Below, piece after piece: positions 18,156 to 26,067 of a stretch of DNA of 64,000 bases (its first letter is position 1; the number at the start of each line of letters is the position of its first letter). Source of the stretch: Calditrichota bacterium. Lineage in GTDB: Bacteria; Calditrichota; Calditrichia; Calditrichales; J004. A program made the translations under genes and the position numbers. Location of the stretch: contig JABFGF010000001.1 of assembly GCA_013112635.1 (NCBI GenBank), forward strand, positions 434,001 through 498,000, given 5' to 3'. The notes under the pieces are model-generated. The model was not told the DNA's origin. It was given only the letters and a program-made list of their open reading frames with translations, and made no database searches.

Positions 18156-18842
18156 ATGGATGACAGTCAAGATAAAAGTAATAGCTCACCAAAATTATAT
18201 AGGTCCAAACAAAGCAGGCTAATTGGTGGTGTTTGCGGTGGTGTAGCAGAGTATTTTAATATTGATCCATTCATTATAAGAATTGCCTGGGTTTTTGTTA
18301 CACTTTTTGCCGGAGCCGGCATTATTGCTTATATCGCCGCTTTGATAATTGTTCCTGAAAACCCAAATCAGGAATATACAGCAAAAAAAGCTAAAAAAAG
18401 TGGTGACAGCGCAAAACTATGGGGAACTCTTCTAATCATTTTCGGAGGACTTTTATTATTAGAGCAAACTGGTTTTCTGTATCGTTTTCATTTTTGGTCA
18501 TTTCCATGGCAAGCATTTATGGCCATCCTGCTTATAGGGTTTGGTCTTTACATAATGTATAAAAAGAAAACCGATACTCATGAAGAAGAGGAATATACTG
18601 ATGAGGATGTTTATCAAAAAGACAATCCTTTAAAAACTGATTTTTATAGAATAAGTGAAAATAAAATGATTGCCGGCGTTTGTACAGGATTGGCACATTA
18701 TTTTGATATAGATGTTACTCTAATACGTCTGCTTTGGGTTTTCGCCGCATTAGCTTCAGGTGGACTGGCTATAATTGCTTACATAATTGCCATCATTGTT
18801 TTCCCGGATGCATCGCCTCAAATAAAAAATGGAGGTGAATAA
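18156..18842 (+). CDS. Membrane protein with two PspC domains
   Basis: A 228-residue protein starting at the ATG at 18156, seven bases after a perfect AGGAGG; an ATG 24 bases upstream lacks such a site. It contains two PspC domains, at about 14-72 ('RLIGGVCGGVAEYFNID') and about 162-222 ('KMIAGVCTGLAHYFDID'), each followed by a hydrophobic hairpin, with two more membrane segments and an acidic linker between them. PspC proteins take part in envelope-stress signalling. The next gene's start overlaps its stop by one base (TAATG). Confidence 0.88.
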   Translation: MDDSQDKSNSSPKLYRSKQSRLIGGVCGGVAEYFNIDPFIIRIAWVFVTLFAGAGIIAYIAALIIVPENPNQEYTAKKAKKSGDSAKLWGTLLIIFGGLLLLEQTGFLYRFHFWSFPWQAFMAILLIGFGLYIMYKKKTDTHEEEEYTDEDVYQKDNPLKTDFYRISENKMIAGVCTGLAHYFDIDVTLIRLLWVFAALASGGLAIIAYIIAIIVFPDASPQIKNGGE

Positions 18843-19351
18843 TGAATAAATCTTATTTCTTTCCACTAGCCCTAATTGCTGTTGGCACAATACTGTTGGT
18901 TAATCAATTTGATTTGTTAAATTTTACTTTGCCATACTTGTTGATTGTTGGATTTGCAATACTTGGAGTCTTGCTAATCCGAAAAGCATTTTTAACCCCT
19001 TCCAGAAAAGGGCTTTTAGGTGGAAGTTTTTTCATTCTGATTGCATCATTGCTACTAATGATGGATTTAGGCATTATGCCTATCCCTAGTCAAGATGCGA
19101 TGATTTTTCCAATGTTACTTATTCCTCTTGGTCTTTCAAATCTTATTTATTATGCTTTTACAAGATCAAGTTTTTCAAATGTAACATTCGGGGTGATTTT
19201 TATTTTGGCCGCTCTGCCTGTTCTATTCTTTTATTATAGTTCAATTCCGTTTTGGGAAGTCTCAGATATTGTTTCAACTTATTGGCCTGTCCTGTTAATA
19301 ACTGCTGGGCTCGGTTTCTTGATTGATGGGATGCTTAAAAAAGCTAAATAA
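18842..19351 (+). CDS. LiaF/LiaI-like polytopic membrane protein
   Basis: A 169-residue protein with about five closely spaced hydrophobic segments and short loops, such as 'LIAVGTILLVNQFDLL', resembling the LiaI/LiaF-type transmembrane region (DUF5668-like) often encoded beside PspC proteins. No soluble domain follows. It is translationally coupled to the double-PspC protein and ends just before a strong terminator, so the pair forms a small envelope-stress unit. The exact function is unknown. Confidence 0.75.
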   Translation: MNKSYFFPLALIAVGTILLVNQFDLLNFTLPYLLIVGFAILGVLLIRKAFLTPSRKGLLGGSFFILIASLLLMMDLGIMPIPSQDAMIFPMLLIPLGLSNLIYYAFTRSSFSNVTFGVIFILAALPVLFFYYSSIPFWEVSDIVSTYWPVLLITAGLGFLIDGMLKKAK

Positions 19352-19385
19352 ATTGCTTCCTAAATATTTTAATTTATATTTCAGG

Positions 19386-19416
19386 GCGGGTCAGTTAAAT
19401 GACCCGCTTTTTTTTT
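19386..19416 (+). terminator. Strong intrinsic terminator
   Basis: An 8-bp perfect GC-rich stem GCGGGTCA / TGACCCGC with a 6-base loop is followed by nine T residues. It closes the PspC/LiaF-like transcript and separates it from aroA. Confidence 0.92.
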
Positions 19417-19444
19417 ATTAAATCCCAAACTAAACCAAATAATT

Positions 19445-20692
19445 ATGATTCAAGGTAAGATAAAACTTCCTGGTGATAAATCAATTTCTCATCGTGCCGC
19501 TTTGTTTAGTGCCTTGAGAGAAGGCGAGTCACATTTTACAAATTTTAACTTAAACAATGATTGCAAAGCTACACTTTCTTGTTTAGAAAAACTTGGTATT
19601 GAACATAAAAAGAGAGGGACAAATCTAACAATATTTGGTAAAAGCTTTGATAAATGGCAGAAACCAAATGCTGCTTTAGATGCCCAGAACTCTGGTACAA
19701 CAGCGCGATTATTATCAGGGTTGTTAGCAGCTTTACCTTTTGATACTAAACTTGTTGGAGACTCTTCTTTATCAAATAGGCCTATGGACAGGGTTGTAAA
19801 ACCTTTACAAAAAATGGGAGCCAGAATTGACACAACATTGGGCTGTTTACCTTTAACATTCACCAGAAAAGTTCCTTTACAAGGTATTGCTTACACAACG
19901 CCTATGGCCAGTGCACAGGTGAAATCAGCCATATTGCTAGCAGGTTTATATGCTGAAGGTAAAACAAAAGTTACTGAGAATTCAATTACTCGCGATCATA
20001 CGGAGCGTATGCTTTCTCTAAATTCAGAAATAACAGATAAACAAAAACATATTGAAAGCTCTTCTTTAAATTCCATTCCGGATTTGAGTATGGAAATTCC
20101 TGGTGATTTTTCTTCAGCTGCATTTTTTATTTGTGCAGCCCTGGCAATACCAGGTTCTTCGTTAAGAATATCGAGGGTTTCCTTAAATCCAACACGGATA
20201 GGTTTGATAAATGTTTTAAAGGAAATGGGTGCACAATTAGAATTTAATATTGAACAAGAAAAACCCGAACCAATAGGGACAATTGATGTTTCCGCTTCTA
20301 AACTCCAAAATCTAAATATTTCTAAAAAAATAATACCAAATATTATTGATGAAATCCCAATTTTGGCTGTTTTGGCTACTCAAGCTCATGGCGACTTAGT
20401 TTTAAGGAATGCAGAAGAGCTACGATATAAAGAATCAGACCGAATTAATACTATTGTACAAAATCTTCGAAAACTTGATGTTGAGGTTGATGAATTTAAA
20501 GATGGCTTCAATATTAGTGGACCACAAAAACTTGGACCAGGAACAATTGAAACACACGGGGATCATAGAATTGCAATGGCTTTTTCAATAGCAAACCAAT
20601 TTACAAATAGTCATATCGAAATTGATGACCCTGAGTGTGCAGCGGTATCATTTCCGGGCTTTTATAAAACTCTTGATTCAATTGTTAAATAA
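19445..20692 (+). CDS. aroA: 3-phosphoshikimate 1-carboxyvinyltransferase (EPSP synthase)
   Basis: Sixth step of the shikimate pathway, joining shikimate-3-phosphate and phosphoenolpyruvate. It is 415 residues and has all signature motifs: 'LPGDKSISHRA' (8-18), 'NSGTTARLLSG', 'LSNRPMDRVVKPL', 'LRYKESDRI' and 'HGDHRIAMAF'. The phosphoenolpyruvate-site sequence has 'NSGTTARL' rather than 'NAGTAMR', as in class II-like enzymes. aroE begins 1 base after its stop. Confidence 0.97.
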   Translation: MIQGKIKLPGDKSISHRAALFSALREGESHFTNFNLNNDCKATLSCLEKLGIEHKKRGTNLTIFGKSFDKWQKPNAALDAQNSGTTARLLSGLLAALPFDTKLVGDSSLSNRPMDRVVKPLQKMGARIDTTLGCLPLTFTRKVPLQGIAYTTPMASAQVKSAILLAGLYAEGKTKVTENSITRDHTERMLSLNSEITDKQKHIESSSLNSIPDLSMEIPGDFSSAAFFICAALAIPGSSLRISRVSLNPTRIGLINVLKEMGAQLEFNIEQEKPEPIGTIDVSASKLQNLNISKKIIPNIIDEIPILAVLATQAHGDLVLRNAEELRYKESDRINTIVQNLRKLDVEVDEFKDGFNISGPQKLGPGTIETHGDHRIAMAFSIANQFTNSHIEIDDPECAAVSFPGFYKTLDSIVK

Positions 20693-20693
20693 T

Positions 20694-21512
20694 ATGGACA
20701 AATACGGCATCATTGGATTTCCTGTAAAATATTCTTTTTCCCCAAAAATACACAATCCTGCATTTAAACACTTAGCACTAAACGCAGAATATAAAAGATA
20801 CGAGATTCCCCCTGATATTTTTACAGATGAGATTTTGAAATTAAAAAAGGCAAATATCAAAGGTTTAAATGTTACAGTTCCATATAAACAAAAGATTTTG
20901 TCTTTTCTTGATGAGACAGATCCACTAGCTGCCAAGGTTGGAGCAGTCAATACCATCAAAAAAAAAGGCAGCAAATGGATTGGTTATAACACAGATTTAT
21001 ATGGATTTTTGCTTCCTTTGCGTAATTATTTTGATACTATTCAATCTGTATTAGTTATTGGTGCCGGCGGAGCAGCGAATGCAATTTGTTTCGCATTAAT
21101 CGATAAATTAAAGCTAAATATTTTAGATATTTTAAATCGGAGTAAGGAGAGGGCAGAGCTTTTAAAAGAAAAATTGGAAAGCCATTTAAATCCTGAAATC
21201 AAGATTTTATCAAAAAGCCAGAATGATAATAATCTAAAATATGATTTGATTGTAAATACCACAAATGTCGGAATGGCGAATCTTAAAAATGAAATCCCAT
21301 TTAATATCCAAAATAATGTTCATGACAAAACAATAATTTATGACCTTATTTATAACCCAGAACACACACTTTTTTTGCAAGCAGCACAAAAATTGAACCT
21401 TACAACAATAAATGGTTTGGATATGTTAATTGGGCAGGCAAAAAAGAGTTTTGAAATATGGACAGGGCAGAAATTTCCGGATCAAGTCATCGACAGAAAT
21501 ATATTTTATTAA
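20694..21512 (+). CDS. aroE: Shikimate dehydrogenase
   Basis: Reduces 3-dehydroshikimate to shikimate with NADPH. I chose the ATG at 20694, one base after the aroA stop, giving 272 residues beginning 'MDKYGIIGFPVKYSFSPKIHN', the normal N-terminus; a longer frame would run into aroA. The catalytic K65 ('NVTVPYKQK') and D101 ('NTDLYGF') are present, as is the nucleotide-binding 'GAGGAANAI' and the C-terminal 'GLDMLIGQAKKSFE'. The aroA-aroE pair is an operon. Confidence 0.96.
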   Translation: MDKYGIIGFPVKYSFSPKIHNPAFKHLALNAEYKRYEIPPDIFTDEILKLKKANIKGLNVTVPYKQKILSFLDETDPLAAKVGAVNTIKKKGSKWIGYNTDLYGFLLPLRNYFDTIQSVLVIGAGGAANAICFALIDKLKLNILDILNRSKERAELLKEKLESHLNPEIKILSKSQNDNNLKYDLIVNTTNVGMANLKNEIPFNIQNNVHDKTIIYDLIYNPEHTLFLQAAQKLNLTTINGLDMLIGQAKKSFEIWTGQKFPDQVIDRNIFY

Positions 21513-21537
21513 AAGTATAGTTTTAGTGAATTTTAAT

Positions 21538-21567
21538 TTGACTCAGTAATTTATCATACCGTATATT
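21538..21567 (+). promoter_or_regulatory. Sigma70-like promoter of tRNA-Tyr
   Basis: TTGACT at 21538-21543, an 18-base spacer and TATATT at 21562-21567. The expected start of transcription lies about 9 bases before the tRNA. It is one of five similar promoters in front of the tRNAs in this window. Confidence 0.65.
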
Positions 21568-21582
21568 AGTGACTCTTGTTAA

Positions 21583-21665
21583 GGGGAGATAGCGAAGTGG
21601 TTAAACGCAACAGACTGTAAATCTGTCGACTCAGGTCTTCGGAGGTTCGAATCCCCCTCTCCCCA
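21583..21665 (+). tRNA. tRNA-Tyr (GTA)
   Basis: A class II tRNA of 83 bases. The acceptor stem GGGGAGA pairs with TCTCCCC, the anticodon stem ACAGA/TCTGT encloses a CTGTAAA loop with anticodon GTA, and a long variable arm and a GGTTCGAATCC T arm follow. No CCA is encoded. Confidence 0.97.
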
Positions 21666-21666
21666 C

Positions 21667-21694
21667 AAAGCCCCGTTATTCGGGGCTTTTTTTT
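21667..21694 (+). terminator. Intrinsic terminator after tRNA-Tyr
   Basis: A perfect AAAGCCCCG / CGGGGCTTT stem with a TTATT loop is followed by a T tract, starting two bases after the tRNA. The 158 bases from here to tRNA-Val hold only the tRNA-Val promoter. Confidence 0.92.
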
Positions 21695-21808
21695 GGTACT
21701 TTCAAAAAAAGTATTAAAAGGTGTAGCAGGATTTTAAAGTCAAATTATAAAAGAAATTTATTTATATGTGTGTGATTAAAATATCCAATTAATTATCGCT
21801 AAAAAAGA

Positions 21809-21837
21809 TTGATTTTACTGACTTTAGCCCGTAAATT
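21809..21837 (+). promoter_or_regulatory. Sigma70-like promoter of tRNA-Val and probably thrS
   Basis: TTGATT at 21809-21814, a 17-base spacer and TAAATT at 21832-21837, 15 bases before the tRNA. No terminator separates the tRNA from thrS, so this promoter may also serve the thrS operon. Confidence 0.6.
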
Positions 21838-21852
21838 CACCACTTTTTAAAT

Positions 21853-21926
21853 GGGGCGATAGCTCAGTTGGTTAGAGCGCTACGTTGACATCGTAGAGGT
21901 CGTGAGTTCGACTCTCTCTCGTCCCA
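21853..21926 (+). tRNA. tRNA-Val (GAC)
   Basis: A 74-base tRNA. The acceptor GGGGCGA pairs with TCGTCCC with one G-T wobble, and the anticodon stem CTACG/CGTAG encloses TTGACAT with anticodon GAC. The T stem has one mismatch. It ends 40 bases before thrS. Confidence 0.96.
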
Positions 21927-21966
21927 CACATTTATTACATGAAATAAGATTTATGTCTAAGGAATT

Positions 21967-23883
21967 TTGTTGAAGAAAATAACACTTACGTTCCCTGATC
22001 AATCTCAGGTTGATTATGATTCTGGTATTACTCCTCTGGAAGTTGCAGCAGGCATTAGTAACTCGTTAAGAAAAAAAGCAATAGCAGCCAGTTTTAATGA
22101 AAAAACTATTTCTTTAAATTCTCCTCTAAAAGAAAACGGTGAAATACAACTGTTTACATTTAAAGATGCCGGTGGAAAAGAAGTATTTTGGCATTCGTCT
22201 GCTCACTTGATGGCCCAGGCAATTAAAAGATTATACCCCAAAGCTGAACTTGGTATCGGTCCTCCCATTGCGGATGGTTTTTATTATGACATTGATTTAG
22301 AAGAAAAGCTTACACCGGATGATCTTGGGAAAATTGAATCTGAAATGGCCAAAATAGTTGATGAAGATTTGCAGATTACCGGTCAGGTAATGGAGAAGGA
22401 TTTCGCTGTTGATTTTTTCAAGAAAATTAATGAAAACCTAAAAATTGAACTGATCGAAGAATTAGACGAAACAATTACTGCATATAGCCAGGGTGAATTC
22501 ACTGATCTTTGCCGCGGACCTCATGTAACATCAACAAAAGTGCTTGGTAAAAATTTCAAACTTCTTTCACTTGCAGGTGCATATTGGAAAGGTGATGAAC
22601 ACAATAAGCAACTCCAAAGAATTTACGGTACAAATTACCCGGACAGTAAAGAATTAAAAGCTCATGTCAAACGTCTCGAAGAAGCAAAGAAGCGCGACCA
22701 TAGGAAGTTGGGGCGTGAACTGGAATTGTTTAATCTTAGTGACGATGTTGGAAGCGGTTTGATTTTATGGCTGCCAAAAGGGGCAATGATCCGTAATATA
22801 ATTGAAAGCTATTGGCGTGATCAGCATGTCAAAAATGGATACGATCTTGTTTATAGCCCTCATGTTGCAAAATTAAATTTATGGGACAAAAGCGGACATA
22901 CGAATTTCTATTCTGAAAATATGTTTAAGCCGATGGCTGTAGAGGAAGTTGAGTACCAGCTTAAACCAATGAATTGCCCGTTTCACATGCAAATGTATAA
23001 AACCAAAATACGCAGCTATCGTGATTTACCAATTCGGTACGCCGAGCTTGGTACAGTTTACCGTTATGAACGTTCCGGGGTTTTACATGGTCTGATGAGA
23101 GTTCGCGGGTTTACTCAGGATGACGCACATATTTATTGCCATCCTAAAAATCTTGCTGGAGAAATTAAAACAGTTCTTGGGTTTACAAAGGACATGTTAA
23201 ATAAATTTGGCTTTACCGAGTTTGATGTTTACTTGTCAACAAAACCTGAAAAATATGTTGGGAGTGATGAAAGCTGGGAGTTGGCCACAAATGCTCTTAA
23301 AGATGCATTAGAAACCAGCGAAACACCTTTTGAGGTTGATCCTGGTGAAGGTGTTTTTTATGGCCCTAAAATTGATATAAAAATTCGTGATGTTTTGGGA
23401 CGTTCTTGGCAATGTTCAACAATCCAGGTTGATTTTAATTTACCAGAAGGTTTTGATTTAAACTTTGTAGATGAAGACGGACAAAATTATAGGCCAATAA
23501 CCATTCACCGGGCGTTACTTGGTTCTATCGAACGGTTCTTTGGGATTTTAATTGAACATTATGCCGGTAATTTTCCTTTGTGGTTGGCACCTCAACAGAT
23601 TCAGGTTATCCCAATCGCCGACAGGCACGCAGAATATGCTAATAAGATTGCAGCAAGCTTAAAAGAAAACAATTTCCGCGTTGATGTTGATACACGTAGC
23701 GAAAAAATGGGTTTTAAAATCCGTGAAGCAGAAGTTCAAAAAATCCCATATATGTTAATCGTTGGAGATAATGAGATGGAAGAAAATAACGTCTCGGTTC
23801 GACATAAAGGAGATGGTGATTTAGGCAGGTTGACGCTTTCATCATTTATTGATAGATTAAGCACAGAATTAGATCAAAACTGA
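21967..23883 (+). CDS. thrS: Threonine--tRNA ligase
   Basis: A class II aminoacyl-tRNA synthetase of 638 residues with the full domain order: TGS (about 1-63), editing domain (about 64-240, with 'HSSAHLMAQAI' and a Cys-containing 'FTDLCRGPHV'), catalytic core with zinc ligand Cys in 'PMNCPFHMQ' and 'RYERSGVLHGL', and a C-terminal anticodon-binding domain from about 535. The start is TTG at 21967 or the TTG one codon later; AAGGA lies just upstream and no in-frame ATG exists. It leads the thrS-infC-rpmI-rplT operon, a common order. Confidence 0.97.
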   Translation: MLKKITLTFPDQSQVDYDSGITPLEVAAGISNSLRKKAIAASFNEKTISLNSPLKENGEIQLFTFKDAGGKEVFWHSSAHLMAQAIKRLYPKAELGIGPPIADGFYYDIDLEEKLTPDDLGKIESEMAKIVDEDLQITGQVMEKDFAVDFFKKINENLKIELIEELDETITAYSQGEFTDLCRGPHVTSTKVLGKNFKLLSLAGAYWKGDEHNKQLQRIYGTNYPDSKELKAHVKRLEEAKKRDHRKLGRELELFNLSDDVGSGLILWLPKGAMIRNIIESYWRDQHVKNGYDLVYSPHVAKLNLWDKSGHTNFYSENMFKPMAVEEVEYQLKPMNCPFHMQMYKTKIRSYRDLPIRYAELGTVYRYERSGVLHGLMRVRGFTQDDAHIYCHPKNLAGEIKTVLGFTKDMLNKFGFTEFDVYLSTKPEKYVGSDESWELATNALKDALETSETPFEVDPGEGVFYGPKIDIKIRDVLGRSWQCSTIQVDFNLPEGFDLNFVDEDGQNYRPITIHRALLGSIERFFGILIEHYAGNFPLWLAPQQIQVIPIADRHAEYANKIAASLKENNFRVDVDTRSEKMGFKIREAEVQKIPYMLIVGDNEMEENNVSVRHKGDGDLGRLTLSSFIDRLSTELDQN

Positions 23884-23903
23884 TTATTTAAAAGGAGATA
23901 GTT

Positions 23904-24413
23904 ATCGCAACCAGTAAAGTCAGAATTAATAGTGACATTAGAGTGCAGGAAGTTAGACTTATTAGCGAAGAAAATGAACAAGTTGGAATTGTTTCTGTTG
24001 ATAAGGCCAGAGAAATGGCCGAAGAAGCTGGTCTGGATCTTGTTGAAATTGCACCAAATGCCAAACCGCCGGTTTGTAAAATTCTTGACTATGGAAAGTA
24101 TATTTTCCAGCAAAAGAAAAAAGAGAAAGATAATAAAAAGAAACAACACGTTGTAGTTTTAAAAGAAATTAGAATGCGCCCAAAAACAGATGACCATGAT
24201 TTAGAGTACAAATTAAAACATGCGCGGTCGTTTATTGAGCACAAATGTAAAGTAAAGTTCACTGTTCAGTTCCGAGGCAGAGAGATGGCCTATAAACAAT
24301 TTGGTGTAAAATTATTAGAAAGGGTTACCGAGGCCCTGGAAGATATTGCCAAAGTTGAAAGTGCCATCAAATCTGAGGGACGAAATATGAACATGATTAT
24401 GACATATAAATAG
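23904..24413 (+). CDS. infC: Translation initiation factor IF-3, probable AUC start
   Basis: Binds the 30S subunit and checks start-codon choice. The reading frame continues upstream of the first conventional start (GTG at 23943) as '[11 protein letters not shown]', the conserved IF-3 N-terminus. The only codon correctly spaced after the perfect AAGGAG at 23892-23897 is ATC at 23904 (6-base gap). This gives 169 residues, the family length; a GTG start would remove 13 conserved residues. Rare AUU/AUC-type starts are a known feature of infC and underlie IF-3 autoregulation in E. coli. The C-domain ends '[13 protein letters not shown]'. rpmI follows after 14 bases. Confidence 0.9.
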   Translation: MATSKVRINSDIRVQEVRLISEENEQVGIVSVDKAREMAEEAGLDLVEIAPNAKPPVCKILDYGKYIFQQKKKEKDNKKKQHVVVLKEIRMRPKTDDHDLEYKLKHARSFIEHKCKVKFTVQFRGREMAYKQFGVKLLERVTEALEDIAKVESAIKSEGRNMNMIMTYK

Positions 24414-24427
24414 GAAGGAAATTGGTT

Positions 24428-24622
24428 ATGCCAAAAATGAAATCTAACAGAGGCGCCTCAAAACGTTTCAGGGTTACAGCAAGTGGCAAGATAAAAAGAC
24501 ACTCGTCTCATCACAGCCACATTCTTACAAAAAAATCTGCTAAGAGAAAAAGAAACCTTAGAAAAGAGAGTTTGGTTTCCGATGCAGATTCAGCACGCGT
24601 AAAAAAAATGATTTTAGCATAA
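24428..24622 (+). CDS. rpmI: Ribosomal protein bL35
   Basis: A 64-residue basic protein, '[17 protein letters not shown]', the full bL35 sequence. The ATG at 24428 gives the conserved 'MPKMK' start; a TTG two codons earlier is less likely. GAAGGAAA lies upstream. It is in the infC-rpmI-rplT operon. Confidence 0.97.
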   Translation: MPKMKSNRGASKRFRVTASGKIKRHSSHHSHILTKKSAKRKRNLRKESLVSDADSARVKKMILA

Positions 24623-24637
24623 AAGCAGGAGAATAAA

Positions 24638-24985
24638 ATGCCAAGAGCGACTAATAATGTTGCGGCCCGTCAAAGGCGTAAAAAAATATTAAAAGCAGCA
24701 AAAGGTTATAAACTGGGGAAAAGCCGTTTATATAAAACAGCAAAAGACCAGGTTGAAAAAGGTTGGTTATATGCATATAGGGATAGAAGAGCAAAGAAAC
24801 GCAGTTTCCGCAGCCTTTGGATTACCCGAATTAATGCAGCCTGCCGTTTAAATGATATTAGCTACTCAGTTTTCATAAACAAATTGGGTAAAGCAAATAT
24901 TGACTTAGATAGAAAAGTACTGGCCGACATGGCAGTTCGTCATCCAGAAGATTTCTCAGCATTAGTTAAGCAAGTTTCAGCTTAG
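24638..24985 (+). CDS. rplT: Ribosomal protein bL20
   Basis: A 115-residue basic protein with '[20 protein letters not shown]' and '[19 protein letters not shown]', typical of bL20, an assembly-initiator protein of the 50S subunit that autoregulates its operon in several bacteria. The start is ATG after AGGAG. It is the last gene before a terminator-like hairpin. Confidence 0.97.
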   Translation: MPRATNNVAARQRRKKILKAAKGYKLGKSRLYKTAKDQVEKGWLYAYRDRRAKKRSFRSLWITRINAACRLNDISYSVFINKLGKANIDLDRKVLADMAVRHPEDFSALVKQVSA

Positions 24986-25005
24986 TAAAATTAATAACTT
25001 GTTTT

Positions 25006-25043
25006 AAAAGGAAGTATATTTTTCATGTACTTCCTTTTTTTTT
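25006..25043 (+). terminator. Intrinsic terminator or attenuator between rplT and pheS
   Basis: An 11-bp stem AAAAGGAAGTA / TACTTCCTTTT with an 11-base loop is followed by more T residues. It ends 16 bases before the pheS start, so it could partly attenuate pheST transcription. Confidence 0.75.
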
Positions 25044-25059
25044 ATAAAAGGACTTATCT

Positions 25060-26028
25060 GTGCATAGAATTAAAGAAATTAAAGATAGTTTTGACGCGGA
25101 AATAGAAAAAGTCAATAATGAAAGCAGCCTGGAAGAATTACGTGTTAAGTTTCTTGGAAGAAAAGGTTTAGTGACAGGCGCTTTTGCATTTATAAAGGAT
25201 GTCTCTCCAGCTGACAAACCAAAATTTGGTGCTGAATTAAATATCTGTAAAAAACAGATCGAACAGGCTTTTTCAAACAAGAAGAGTTCATTTTTATCGG
25301 ATGAAAACTCGAATTCAAAAATTGATCTCACCTTGCCGGGAAGAAGGACTCATTTTGGCAGAAAGCATCCTCTTATAAAGGTTGCAGACGAAATAAAAAG
25401 TATTTTTAAGTCATTCGGTTTTTCAATTGAGGACGGCCCCGAGATTGAAACAGACTATTATAATTTTGAGGCTCTGAATATACCTAAAAGTCATCCAGCA
25501 CGCGCAATGCAGGACACTTTGTACATCACTGAAGATATCGTTTTAAGGACACATACATCTCCTGTACAAATCCGTGTTATGGAAGATCGTAAGCCTCCGA
25601 TAAGAATTATTGCGCCTGGCCGTGTTTACAGACGTGATACACCAGACGCAACACATTCTCCGTTTTTTCATCAGGTTGAAGGATTGGTTGTAGGTGAAAC
25701 GGTAACTTTTGCAGATTTAAAGGGTGTGATACAGGCTTTCGCACATAAAATGTTTGGTAAAGATGCCAAAGTTAGGTTTCGGCCAAGTTTTTTTCCATTT
25801 ACAGAACCAAGCGCAGAATATGATGTTTGGTTTAATGGCAAATGGATGGAAATATCTGGTTGCGGAATGGTTCATCCAAACGTATTCAAAGCAGTTAATA
25901 TTGACCCCCAAAAATACTCTGGCTATGCATTTGGTATGGGCATAGACCGCGTGGCAATGCTTAAATACGATGTTAAAGATATCCGCCTTTTCTTTGAGAA
26001 TGATGTACGTTTTTTAAATCAGTTTTAA
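25060..26028 (+). CDS. pheS: Phenylalanine--tRNA ligase alpha subunit
   Basis: Class II catalytic subunit, 322 residues, somewhat shorter than the usual 330-345. The coiled-coil N-terminus (1-85) is followed by the core with 'HPLIKVADEI', 'THTSPVQIRVM', 'PGRVYRRDTPDATHSP' (motif 2) and 'GFGMGIDR'-type motif 3 ('AFGMGIDRVAM'). The start is GTG after AAAAGGA with seven bases between. pheT follows after 39 bases. Confidence 0.97.
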   Translation: MHRIKEIKDSFDAEIEKVNNESSLEELRVKFLGRKGLVTGAFAFIKDVSPADKPKFGAELNICKKQIEQAFSNKKSSFLSDENSNSKIDLTLPGRRTHFGRKHPLIKVADEIKSIFKSFGFSIEDGPEIETDYYNFEALNIPKSHPARAMQDTLYITEDIVLRTHTSPVQIRVMEDRKPPIRIIAPGRVYRRDTPDATHSPFFHQVEGLVVGETVTFADLKGVIQAFAHKMFGKDAKVRFRPSFFPFTEPSAEYDVWFNGKWMEISGCGMVHPNVFKAVNIDPQKYSGYAFGMGIDRVAMLKYDVKDIRLFFENDVRFLNQF

Positions 26029-26067
26029 CAATACTTTTATTTATATACTTCTTTATTATGGAACAGC

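Noticed and set aside
20622-20693. Upstream extension of the aroE frame into aroA
   Set aside because: The ATG at 20694 gives the normal N-terminus; the extension would overlap aroA by over 70 bases.
21953-21973. Six-codon open frame overlapping the thrS start, a possible leader peptide
   Set aside because: It has no Thr codons for attenuation and no hairpin or T tract after it, so chance explains it.
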